Below are positions 52,569 to 59,459 of a stretch of DNA of 64,000 nucleotides, piece by piece. The position numbers were made by a program, and so were the translations under genes. Origin of the DNA: an uncultured Christensenella sp. Its GTDB lineage: Bacteria > Bacillota > Clostridia > Christensenellales > Borkfalkiaceae. Location: NCBI GenBank assembly GCA_910576655.1, contig CAJTJC010000008.1, positions 25,220 through 89,219 on the forward strand, read 5' to 3'. Within the stretch, counting starts at the first letter, position 1. Each line of letters begins with the position of its first letter. The notes under the pieces are model-generated. The model did no database searches and was not told where the DNA came from. It saw only the letters and a list, made by a program, of their open reading frames with translations.

Positions 52569-53818
52569 AAGTAACTCCTGAAATCGTCGCTTATAATATA
52601 AGCCGTTCGTTCGGTGTTTTCCGTTATTCTTATCCAGTCGGAAATTTCCACGCCGCAGACGGCAAGCACCTCGTCGCCGTCGGCTATAAGCGGAATACGT
52701 CCTCGTAACCAAAGAGGAATTTTCATGTCGGTGAAATAATCGCCGAGGCTTTTCGTTCCGCCTCCGAATTTTTTGAATTTGTCGCCGTCGCGCCTGAACC
52801 TTATTACCGCGGTAGCAGGCAGCCTGTCCGCGTCGAATTTGAGCCGCGCGCCCTCTGGATTGTCTGAAACAATCAGCCTGCTGCCGTAAAAATCGTTGCC
52901 GCAATACTCGAAAAATGCAATTTCGCCGCTGTCGGCTTCCGTTTGGGTAATAACTATTTTATCCGCTCCGCCGTACGCAGTCAAGCCAAGAAAGCCGAAT
53001 TTTTTATTCTTTTCAAGCTCCACAAGCCGCGCAAGCTGTTCGCCCGTGTAATCGATACGCCTAAAATGCTTTATAGCCTTAACCGCCGCGCGCTTGAAAA
53101 CCACCGGGTCGCAGCGCTTTATTTCCGCGCCGTAAGGGGTAATTTTAAGTATTCCGTCTCTGTCTATAACGCGCTGAAAATATCCCTCGTCCTCAGCCGC
53201 AAGCCGAGAAAGCCTGAATATATTGCCCGCCGCGCCCGGAACGGCTTTTTCAAGCTCCGGCAGCACGTTACGCCTGATTTTGTTGCGCGTGTAGGCGTCC
53301 GTAAAGTTGGTTTCGTCGTCTACGAACGACACGCCGTGCTCGGCAACGTACGCTTCTATCTGCTTTCGCGTGCAGTGAATAAGCGGGTGAATTATCCGAC
53401 CGCCGTCGCTTATCCCCGTAAGTCCAGCAACTGCGCTGCCGCGCGCAAGGTTGAACAGCACGGTTTCGGCATTGTCGCCGATATGGTGCGCCGTAGCAAC
53501 GAAATCCGCGCCGCCGTCAAGCGCCTTATTAAAACAGCTGCGCCGCCATGCACGCGCCGCCTGCTCAGTCTTGGCGCCGCTAAATTCCCACACGAAGCGC
53601 AAAAGCGGTATTTCTCGCCGCGCGCACCAGTCGGCAACGAAAGCGCTGTCACGCGCAGAAGCCTCTCCACGGATTTTATGGTCGCAGTTAAGCGCGGAAA
53701 GAGAAACGCCGTACTCTCCCGTATGCGTGAATATAAAATCGATAAGCGCCATCGAGTCCCTTCCGCCCGACACCGCAACACAAATGTGTTTACCCGCATA
53801 TACGCTTAAATCAAACAT
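52565..53818 (-). CDS. tilS: tRNA(Ile)-lysidine synthase
   Basis: TilS attaches lysine to C34 of tRNA-Ile(CAU), converting its decoding from AUG to AUA. The 417-aa protein has the PP-loop SGGRDSMALIDF near the N-terminus, HKIRGEASARDS, ATAHHIGDNAETVLFNLARGS and FTDAYTRNKIRRNVLP, plus C-terminal TilS domains. A promoter ends exactly six bases before the ATG and there is no Shine-Dalgarno, suggesting a leaderless mRNA. Two CAU-anticodon methionine tRNA genes lie immediately upstream on the opposite strand. Confidence 0.93.
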   Translation of the reverse strand: MFDLSVYAGKHICVAVSGGRDSMALIDFIFTHTGEYGVSLSALNCDHKIRGEASARDSAFVADWCARREIPLLRFVWEFSGAKTEQAARAWRRSCFNKALDGGADFVATAHHIGDNAETVLFNLARGSAVAGLTGISDGGRIIHPLIHCTRKQIEAYVAEHGVSFVDDETNFTDAYTRNKIRRNVLPELEKAVPGAAGNIFRLSRLAAEDEGYFQRVIDRDGILKITPYGAEIKRCDPVVFKRAAVKAIKHFRRIDYTGEQLARLVELEKNKKFGFLGLTAYGGADKIVITQTEADSGEIAFFEYCGNDFYGSRLIVSDNPEGARLKFDADRLPATAVIRFRRDGDKFKKFGGGTKSLGDYFTDMKIPLWLRGRIPLIADGDEVLAVCGVEISDWIRITENTERTAYIISDDFRSYL

Positions 53819-53824
53819 ATTTGA

Positions 53825-53853
53825 ATTATAGCATATTAAAATTTAAGTGGCAA
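53825..53853 (-). promoter_or_regulatory. Promoter abutting tilS (leaderless)
   Basis: On the minus strand TTGCCA (53848-53853), 17 bp, perfect TATAAT (53825-53830), then six bases to the ATG. This predicts transcription starting at the A of the start codon. Confidence 0.7.
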
Positions 53854-53893
53854 GCGGGAAATATAAAAATATTTTCAAACGACGGAAAAACAG

Positions 53894-53922
53894 TTGACAA
53901 AAAAATAATTATTTAATAAAAT
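53894..53922 (+). promoter_or_regulatory. Promoter of the tRNA cluster
   Basis: TTGACA (53894-53899), 17 bp, TAAAAT (53917-53922), about 27 nt before the first tRNA. It is divergent from the tilS promoter. Confidence 0.7.
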
Positions 53923-53949
53923 AATAAAGCCTTTTATGAAGGCGGTTAT

Positions 53950-54027
<78 letters not shown>

Positions 54028-54122
54028 CTTTTTTCGAGGATTTCCCTCAACTGAAATGGATATATGCAAGCAAGACAAACGCCAGTGCGCCCCGTCTGCA
54101 ATGCAGATATACGTTTTAAAAC

Positions 54123-54200
54123 GGCGACGTAGCTTAGTTGGTCTATAGCGGCCGGTTCATACCCGGCAGGTCGGCGGTTCGAATCCACCCGTCGCTACCA
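54123..54200 (+). tRNA. Elongator tRNA-Met (CAU)
   Basis: The acceptor stem is GGCGACG/CGTCGCT and the anticodon loop TTCATAC; CCA is encoded. The TTCATACCC loop and GCTACCA end fit elongator tRNA-Met rather than tRNA-Ile(CAU). The T-stem has one C-A mismatch. Confidence 0.88.
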
Positions 54201-54234
54201 TAACAACAACGCGGAAACGCGTTTATATACATAA

Positions 54235-54309
54235 GGCCCGTTGGTCAAGAGGTTAAGACATCACCCTTTCACGGTGGTATCGTGGGTTCGATTCCCGCAC
54301 GGGTCACCA
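54235..54309 (+). tRNA. tRNA-Glu (UUC), provirus integration site
   Basis: The acceptor stem GGCCCGT/ACGGGTC pairs fully. The anticodon loop is CTTTCAC with anticodon TTC, and CCA is encoded. Its 3' end is repeated imperfectly at 63923-63948, marking it as the attachment site of the 9.6-kb element. Confidence 0.93.
54284..54309 (+). repeat. attL repeat within tRNA-Glu
   Basis: The 3' 26 bases of tRNA-Glu share GGTTCGATTCCCG and GGGTCACCA with the right-end copy. Three bases between the two blocks differ (CAC here, GCA at the right), as does the first base. Confidence 0.8.
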
Positions 54310-54310
54310 A

Positions 54311-54347
54311 AAAAACGAGGTAAAATCGCGTGTTTTACCCCGTTTTT
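54311..54347 (+). terminator. Terminator after tRNA-Glu
   Basis: An imperfect 14-bp stem (AACGAGGTAAAA / TTTTACCCCGTT core) is followed by seven Ts. It lies just inside the provirus and probably ends the tRNA transcript. Confidence 0.75.
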
Positions 54348-54382
54348 TTCTTATTTTCGGCAGTTTTTAATGAAATTTTAAC

Positions 54383-54409
54383 AATTTTGCCCCAACGTTG
54401 CCCCAAACG
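54383..54409 (+). repeat. Left integrase arm-type repeats
   Basis: AATTTTGCCCC then TGCCCCAAACG gives two GCCCC units exactly 11 bp apart, about 75 bp inside attL. The same arrangement occurs at 63782-63809. Confidence 0.55.
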
Positions 54410-54670
54410 TTTTTAAAAGAATTGCGTCGTTTTTTTATTTAAATCGTATATCACCATTGCGGGAAATTGCCCGCAGGTATAAAACCGCCTTGCGTGGATG
54501 CGCGACAACGTAGTCAAAGTCCCTGGTCAAAAACTGGGGCGAACGTTCTGAGCTATCAAGCGCGGTTAAAAATCGAGGTCAACGAACGTCATCAAGCGGT
54601 CGGGCGCAGTTTACAGTAATAATCACCTTTTAATAGCCTAAGCCGCGCAAGCGGCTTTTTTCTTATGTTG
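54410..54670 (+). other. Non-coding provirus end region, possible structured RNA
   Basis: No gene is present. A hairpin GCGGGAAATTGCCCGC (54459-54474) and a plus-strand terminator at 54641-54662 (AAGCCGC GCAA GCGGCTT then T-run) bracket about 200 nt with no ORF. Within it lie two blocks repeated near 60734-60779. It could be a small regulatory RNA or part of the replication origin. Confidence 0.35.
54542..54595 (+). repeat. Dispersed repeat, left copy
   Basis: Block A (54542-54570, AACGTTCTGAGC...CAAGCGCGGT) matches the complement of 60734-60762 at 25 of 29 positions. Block B (54577-54595, GGTCAACGAACGT..TCAA) matches the complement of 60761-60779 at 17 of 19. Confidence 0.65.
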
Positions 54671-54813
54671 CTTGCCAAAGTAAAGCAGTTAAAGGTGCCT
54701 AAGCTCTCGGCAAGCCAAGCTTGCCATAGTGCAGCCGTTTAAAGCTGTCACGCTCTCGGCAAGCCAAGCTTGCCATAGTGCAGCCGTTTAAAGCTGTCAC
54801 GCTCTCGGCAAGC
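54671..54813. repeat. 49-bp tandem repeats with internal hairpins (candidate origin iterons)
   Basis: Two identical 49-bp units (54703-54751 and 54752-54800) are preceded by a degenerate partial unit (54671-54702) and followed by 13 bases of a further one. Each full unit carries GGCAAGC-CAA-GCTTGCC, a 7-bp stem with a three-base loop. They lie downstream of the replication gene. Confidence 0.7.
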
Positions 54814-54956
54814 TTCCGCATAAATCCCCTTTAATTGTTCTTTTTGGTTCGTTATATATTATATGTTAGCGTAGCGGTGTAATCTTGATACCTTAGCAAC
54901 GCAATTTAGATACTGTCATAATCTCATTTTTACATAACTAAATATAAATAAAATAA
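54814..54956. other. AT-rich stretch next to the repeats
   Basis: No ORF is visible. The AT-rich sequence (ttcgttatatattatatgtta onward) adjoining the repeat array could be the melting region of a replication origin. Confidence 0.3.
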
Positions 54957-54993
54957 CCGCTGTCGGAAAAAGCTGCATTTCTTCCGACAGCGG
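54957..54993 (-). terminator. Terminator of the provirus minus-strand operon
   Basis: A 12-bp perfect stem (CCGCTGTCGGAA / TTCCGACAGCGG) is followed by TTATTTTATTT on the minus strand, about 47 nt beyond the replication gene stop. Confidence 0.8.
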
Positions 54994-55039
54994 TCAATTT
55001 TTTAACGCCTATAAGCGCAGACGTTCTCTGCGCTTTAAT

Positions 55040-56095
55040 TTATTTATTCTGTTTGCCTGCACCTACGTTTCCGCCGCCTTCGGGCGGTGCACCTCCTAAC
55101 GGGAAGCACCTGCACCGCTCGCCGTTCTCTAAGTAGCCCGTATCCTTACAGATTTTACAATCGTATTGCGGTTCAACGTCTTTTTCGGTCATACCGATTT
55201 TGTTAAGTGCAATAAGTCTTTCAACCTTTGCCTTTGCTGCTCTCTGTTCGAGCCTTGGCGCCTGTTCAGGGTTGCGGTATGCAGCAAGCACGGCGTCAAA
55301 GCTCATATACTTGTATGTATCGTCTGCGGTTTTGAATTGTTTGTCTTCTCTCGCTTTAATCAAGTTCCTTTCGGCGATAAGCTCCGCGCGGGCACGTTTG
55401 TCGCTGTAATACTGTTCAACGTCTTGAAGCGTTTTCGGCTTCGGCTGTTTGGTAGATACCGTCGCGGGTCTCTCTTCGGTTCTGGCTCTCTTCTCGTGTT
55501 CTCGGATAAGTTTATAATTGAGCGTGTAACGGCTCTTTTTATAGGCGTTTACGCCCTTATCTCCCATAGGACAATAAATAAGCCCTGCGCATATCAATGA
55601 CCACCGTCTACGCTGAACGGTGCGTTCTGAAAGGTGTACGGCTTCCGCAATTTCGGCAATAGACGCTTCACAGACTTTATTTTGTTTTTTAGCGTTATCG
55701 CAACGTGTAAAAATGTACGAGTATATAGAACGCTCGGAAGGCAGCAATCGCCGACGCTCGTTTTTGCGGACGTTAAATTCCTCTGTAATTATCCAATCAA
55801 GCACCCGCATAAACTTATCGTCGTTGAGTTTATCGCGCTCGAAAACATAGCCTTTGTTTTCGTCTACCGATATAAGCCCCTGCGCCCTGCCTGCGTGCAG
55901 TGCACGCCCTACGGTTGCTCGGGAACTGCCTGCACGGTTGCCGAATGTCTTATATGTTCTGTGGCAGTCCAAATTGTCGCCCGTAAAGCTGTAAACGTCG
56001 CCGAGGACGTACGCCTGACCGTGCGAAAGCTTTGCCAAAAGCTCATACGGCAAGCGAATAAAATTATTAAGTTTTCTTGCCGCAGCTTCTGACAT
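55040..56095 (-). CDS. Provirus replication protein (winged-helix, cysteine motif)
   Basis: The 351-aa protein has an N-terminal helix-turn-helix region (LSHGQAYVLGDVY..., SSRATVGRALHAGRAQGLI) and a second, better HTH around residue 145 (ASIAEIAEAVHLSERTVQRRRWSL), resembling phage and plasmid initiators with DnaD/RepA-type winged helices. The C-terminus holds CKICKDTGYLENGERCRC, like the cysteine element at the start of DnaC/IstB helicase loaders. It is not a rolling-circle Rep: no HUH motif is visible. It probably recruits the host replisome to the repeats at 54671-54813. An AGGGG ribosome-binding site precedes the ATG. Confidence 0.65.
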   Translation of the reverse strand: MSEAAARKLNNFIRLPYELLAKLSHGQAYVLGDVYSFTGDNLDCHRTYKTFGNRAGSSRATVGRALHAGRAQGLISVDENKGYVFERDKLNDDKFMRVLDWIITEEFNVRKNERRRLLPSERSIYSYIFTRCDNAKKQNKVCEASIAEIAEAVHLSERTVQRRRWSLICAGLIYCPMGDKGVNAYKKSRYTLNYKLIREHEKRARTEERPATVSTKQPKPKTLQDVEQYYSDKRARAELIAERNLIKAREDKQFKTADDTYKYMSFDAVLAAYRNPEQAPRLEQRAAKAKVERLIALNKIGMTEKDVEPQYDCKICKDTGYLENGERCRCFPLGGAPPEGGGNVGAGKQNK

Positions 56096-56107
56096 TGCTA
56101 ACCCCTT

Positions 56108-56338
56108 TTACTTGATTTCAAAGCTTAACTGCTCGTAGCCCTCGGGGAGCCAGTGACGGGGCGCGGTAGTCTTTCCGTTCGCTCCGCCGAGCCTATGCGC
56201 GGGCGCACATTCAGGACAGTAACAATCAACATAATCTTCTCCAACCGCCCAACCGTCCGCGCGCGCTTTCTTATAGCTTTTGAATATTGCCTGCGCCTTG
56301 CAGTCGTTGCAAATATAATTTATCTTATCAATTCTCAT
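56108..56338 (-). CDS. Small zinc-ribbon-like provirus protein
   Basis: The 76-aa protein contains CNDCKAQ near residue 10 and CYCPEC near 40, two cysteine pairs likely binding one zinc. The start at 56338 follows GAGGT. A longer frame reaching 56542 is rejected because it reads through two GC-rich hairpins and lacks a ribosome-binding site. It lies 12 nt upstream of the replication gene and may act in replication or single-strand DNA handling; its family is not recognised. Confidence 0.6.
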   Translation of the reverse strand: MRIDKINYICNDCKAQAIFKSYKKARADGWAVGEDYVDCYCPECAPAHRLGGANGKTTAPRHWLPEGYEQLSFEIK

Positions 56339-56499
56339 ACGTGTTGACCTCGATATTTTGACCGCAGTTTTCGTGTGCATTGTCGCGCATCCACGCGGCG
56401 CGGCGGTATTTTCGGGCGACCGTTTGGTCGTTCTTTTGTTGTTTTTCGCTCTCAATCGCTCTCGGTCGTCAATTTTGCGCACCGCGTCTTTATTTGGGC

Positions 56500-56514
56500 G
56501 GGGGGATACCCCCC
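56500..56514. other. G6/C6 hairpin in provirus intergenic region
   Basis: GGGGGG-ATA-CCCCCC is a perfect six-pair G/C hairpin. By memory it resembles G/C-run hairpins at nick sites of rolling-circle elements, but this was not checked. Confidence 0.4.
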
Positions 56515-56542
56515 GACACCCCCGAATTATTAAAAACACCAC

Positions 56543-56576
56543 GGCGCGCCCGCGGCAAGCCTTATTCGGGCGCGCC
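56543..56576. other. 10-bp GC hairpin in provirus intergenic region
   Basis: GGCGCGCCCG and CGGGCGCGCC form a perfect stem around a 14-nt loop, 30 bp from the G6/C6 hairpin. It could be a terminator for the gene ending at 56633 (GTGGTGTTTTT follows on the minus strand) or a packaging or second-strand origin hairpin. Confidence 0.45.
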
Positions 56577-56632
56577 TGTCTGTTTATTTTCTTTTTTTCT
56601 ATTAAAAAGAGTTGTCGCCGTCGTGCGTCGGC

Positions 56633-57265
56633 TCATTGTTCGAGCGTTGGCGGTCTCCTGCAACTCCTCGGCGTTCTCGGTCTCGGCAAGTCTGTCAAGC
56701 TCAACTGTATCTGCGACGGTTCCTGCACGAGTTCGGCTTTCGGTTCTTCGAAAGCTTCCTGCACGGGTGCGTTATCCGCTGTTTTAATTGCCTCGTTCAG
56801 CTTATCGCGCATTGCGCGTTTCAACTCGCGTTTACTAAGCTTTAAGCCGTCCGTAGACATATTCCTGCGGTCGTCCTCGATTTGTCTTTCTTCCGACGTG
56901 TGTCTGATATCCGCGTTCAGCTCTTCTCGCTCTTCGATTATATCCTGCGCTCGGTTCGTCAGAGGTCTGAACAGCAACCGCCACAGCCAGCAACGCCGCC
57001 AAGGTTTTAGGTTGCGCCTGCGCTCTTTGATTTTGGCGAACTTGATATCGTAGTCCACTTCGCGCACATACGTCTGCATTTCTATTTCTGCCGAGTACGC
57101 GCTCTTTATTACGGTGTAAAACGTGTCAATAAGGTCTTTGTCGCTTACGCCCGTTAATCGCCTTTTAATGCGCTCGATTTCGTCTAAAAACGCGCTGTCG
57201 ATTTTCTCTATATCTTCAAGCGGTATATATCGCTCGTTACGCTTGTTTCGTTTCTTATCTCGCAT
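56633..57265 (-). CDS. Charged helical provirus protein of unknown function
   Basis: The 210-aa protein is rich in Arg, Lys and Glu, helical and probably coiled-coil around residues 15-75 and 100-150. It has a tryptophan/arginine cluster (PWRRCWLWRLLFRP near 90) that might contact the membrane. The C-terminus is proline-rich. It overlaps the end of the Zot-like gene by 11 nt and is preceded by GGGAG. No known family is recognised; a role in assembly beside the ATPase is an inference from position. Confidence 0.6.
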   Translation of the reverse strand: MRDKKRNKRNERYIPLEDIEKIDSAFLDEIERIKRRLTGVSDKDLIDTFYTVIKSAYSAEIEMQTYVREVDYDIKFAKIKERRRNLKPWRRCWLWRLLFRPLTNRAQDIIEEREELNADIRHTSEERQIEDDRRNMSTDGLKLSKRELKRAMRDKLNEAIKTADNAPVQEAFEEPKAELVQEPSQIQLSLTDLPRPRTPRSCRRPPTLEQ

Positions 57266-57974
57266 AGTCGCTCCCTTCTTTGGGTAAATAATCGCTTAAA
57301 TACGATTTACTGTCGTAATAGTTCAAGACTTCGCCGCCGCTCTCGTATGAGGTTTCCCTGTAACTAATGGTATCGAGTTTATTATTTTTAGACAACTCGA
57401 CGTACTCGTCTACGTCCGCGCGGCTGTTGAACTCTCGGCAGTACCATTTTAAACCGCAGATTATTCCGAAGTGCGCTTCCGTCATTTCAAGCTCGTAAAT
57501 ATGGACAAAATGGCGGGATAGGTCGCGTATGTCTTTGTTTATCAGTATCGGACGTTGCGAAGCTATCCATATTTCAAAGTCGGCGTGTCGGCTCTTCTCG
57601 AAGAACGCGCTTACCGCTCGCGGTAAATCGTTTTTGGAGTTGAACTCGTTCTGCGCCTCGTCAATGAATATTACTGCGCAGGGGTATAGTTTTTTGTACT
57701 TATCACCGATACCGATTTCCGAACCTTTGATATAATACGGTTCGTAAATACTGCCGTCTGAGTTCGTTATCTGTACTTTGAAATTACAGTATATCGGGAC
57801 TTTGGCGGGTGGGGTAAGCTTCCTTTTACGGGTTTTGTTTTCTTTCTCGATTGTCTGCCGCGATTGCTCTAATAGCTCCTGCCCGCGTTCAAAATATATT
57901 CGTGAAAGATTGTATACCAACAAAACGCTTTTCCCTGCGCCCCTGTCGCCGAAAAAGCTATGTATTTCTTTCAT
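57255..57974 (-). CDS. Zot/gpI-like virion assembly ATPase
   Basis: Zonula-occludens-toxin-like proteins are the inner-membrane ATPases that extrude filamentous phage. The 239-aa protein shows Walker A GDRGAGKS at residues 9-16, Walker B AVIFIDEAQNEF near 105, the SRHADFEIWIASQRP motif, and IRDLSRHFV, the usual order of Zot/FtsK-HerA-type proteins. Unlike classical gpI it has no obvious C-terminal membrane helix; anchoring may come from the neighbouring proteins. It overlaps the stop of the secreted protein upstream as ATGA. It is the key marker of the element. Confidence 0.82.
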   Translation of the reverse strand: MKEIHSFFGDRGAGKSVLLVYNLSRIYFERGQELLEQSRQTIEKENKTRKRKLTPPAKVPIYCNFKVQITNSDGSIYEPYYIKGSEIGIGDKYKKLYPCAVIFIDEAQNEFNSKNDLPRAVSAFFEKSRHADFEIWIASQRPILINKDIRDLSRHFVHIYELEMTEAHFGIICGLKWYCREFNSRADVDEYVELSKNNKLDTISYRETSYESGGEVLNYYDSKSYLSDYLPKEGSDYAR

Positions 57975-59449
57975 TCCTTTTTGCCTTTGCGGTTAAACAA
58001 TGCGGCTATCGCTCTGAACGGCAGACATAAAAGCCACCATAAAGCCTTAAACACTTTCCCGATAGCAAAGAAAATAGTTTTTAAAGCCGTACGCACGACG
58101 GGGAATATTACGGATAAAATACTTAGAATAATTGACAAGCCGAACAAACCTATTAAAACCCACGCCCACCAAGGCAGCATTGCGAAGAAGTCTTTAACTT
58201 TGTCTTTAAAGAAGTCTTTTACGTTGTCTATAAAGGTTTCGTCGCCGCCGCCTATAACGTCGTATTCGCCGCTTTTGTTGGAAACCGCGCCGAGGTTATA
58301 ATGCTTGCCGTCCTTTAAGAACTCTAAGCGGATAACGGTTGCGTCTTTAACCTGTGTGTAATGCTTATACGGTGTGCCAATAATAGCCCCCGTCCAAAAT
58401 ATCGGACCGAATACGCCGCCCGTTTCGTTCTCGTATTCAGTGTCCCAATATGCGACAACCCAGTCCTTAGCCCTTATATCGCGCGTTACCTCGTAGGTCA
58501 TATCCAATTTAAAGTCCGAGCAGGTGTCGATAAATTCAGCGGGGCGTTGTATTCTGTCCCAAGTTTTTTTGCCCTGCCCGAAAATATGGTCTTCCGAAGA
58601 GCCTTTTTCCTTGTAATTAACCGTAACGGTCTTAGACTTCCAGCCCTCGTAATAATCGTCGTAAATGCTTTCGTCTACTTTCCTGTATTTGAAATCAACG
58701 TCCGCTTCGAGCAGGTCGTCCATTTTTATATCCGTGCTGAACGCTATAACGTGCATATCCCGAGCGTAAGAGGAAGCAAAGTTGAAACCCTCGGGAACTC
58801 GAAACGTACCGTAGGTACAGCCCGTTATCGTGATTGTATCTACTTTCTTAACTGCGTACTGCACTTCACCGCCGACCGTTTCGGCTTTCCAACACTGCCC
58901 GACCTTTACCGCTATGCCGTGTTCGTCTTTAAGCGCGCCGTCGTCCGCAAGCTTGTCATAGGCGCGGTAAAGCGAAGTTACGTTGTAATAACGCACGCTG
59001 TCCTTTGATACAGTCACGCCACCGACAACGTACTTCGAGAACACGCCCCACGTGCTAACCTGTTTCAAAGGGTATAGTTTAGGTTTATCCGCCTCGGCTG
59101 CAAATTTTACTTCGCCGCCGAGCTTATCCGAAAACGACATATTGACTTCACTGCATACAAGCTTAATTGCGCGCTGGCAAGGCTGATACGTATAAATTAA
59201 CAGCTCGCCGTCCTTGCTCTCGGCTACCTGTATGACCTCTATTGAGAAGTTATACAGCTCCTCGGGATAGTCCGAGAAGTTGAAGCTTTTGTCGGCGGTG
59301 AGGTCTTTTATTACGCTCGAAGCTTCACTTTCTGCACGGGCGGAAACGGCGGTACGGTAAACCGCACCGCCGCCCGTCTGGAAAAAAATGAAGATTAACG
59401 CTATCGCAAACATTAAAATTGCGTGCGCCGTTCTGTTGGCTGATTTCAT
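57971..59449 (-). CDS. Secreted virion-like protein with C-terminal membrane anchor (pIII-like layout)
   Basis: The 492-aa protein has a signal peptide (AHAILMFAIALIFIFFQTGGGA, cleavage probably after SARA). A long extracytoplasmic domain of about 390 residues follows. Near 420-450 lie an amphipathic region and a membrane helix (PWWAWVLIGLFGLSIILSIL), with further hydrophobic and basic segments at the end (FRAIAALFNRKGKKE). This is the topology of filamentous-phage minor coat proteins such as pIII. Sequence similarity to a named family was not recognised. A GGAG ribosome-binding site precedes the ATG; the Zot-like gene is coupled behind it. Confidence 0.68.
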   Translation of the reverse strand: MKSANRTAHAILMFAIALIFIFFQTGGGAVYRTAVSARAESEASSVIKDLTADKSFNFSDYPEELYNFSIEVIQVAESKDGELLIYTYQPCQRAIKLVCSEVNMSFSDKLGGEVKFAAEADKPKLYPLKQVSTWGVFSKYVVGGVTVSKDSVRYYNVTSLYRAYDKLADDGALKDEHGIAVKVGQCWKAETVGGEVQYAVKKVDTITITGCTYGTFRVPEGFNFASSYARDMHVIAFSTDIKMDDLLEADVDFKYRKVDESIYDDYYEGWKSKTVTVNYKEKGSSEDHIFGQGKKTWDRIQRPAEFIDTCSDFKLDMTYEVTRDIRAKDWVVAYWDTEYENETGGVFGPIFWTGAIIGTPYKHYTQVKDATVIRLEFLKDGKHYNLGAVSNKSGEYDVIGGGDETFIDNVKDFFKDKVKDFFAMLPWWAWVLIGLFGLSIILSILSVIFPVVRTALKTIFFAIGKVFKALWWLLCLPFRAIAALFNRKGKKE

Positions 59450-59459
59450 TTCCGCTCCG

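Noticed and set aside
54123..54200. tRNA-Ile(CAU), substrate of the neighbouring TilS
   Set aside because: The anticodon loop TTCATAC and the acceptor end fit elongator tRNA-Met better; the distinction by eye is not absolute.
54671..54813. CRISPR-like repeat array
   Set aside because: Units are directly tandem with a 49-bp period, without variable spacers and without cas genes.
56339..56542. Longer N-terminus for the zinc-ribbon provirus protein
   Set aside because: It would translate two GC-rich hairpins, has unnatural composition and no ribosome-binding site, while the internal ATG at 56338 has one.
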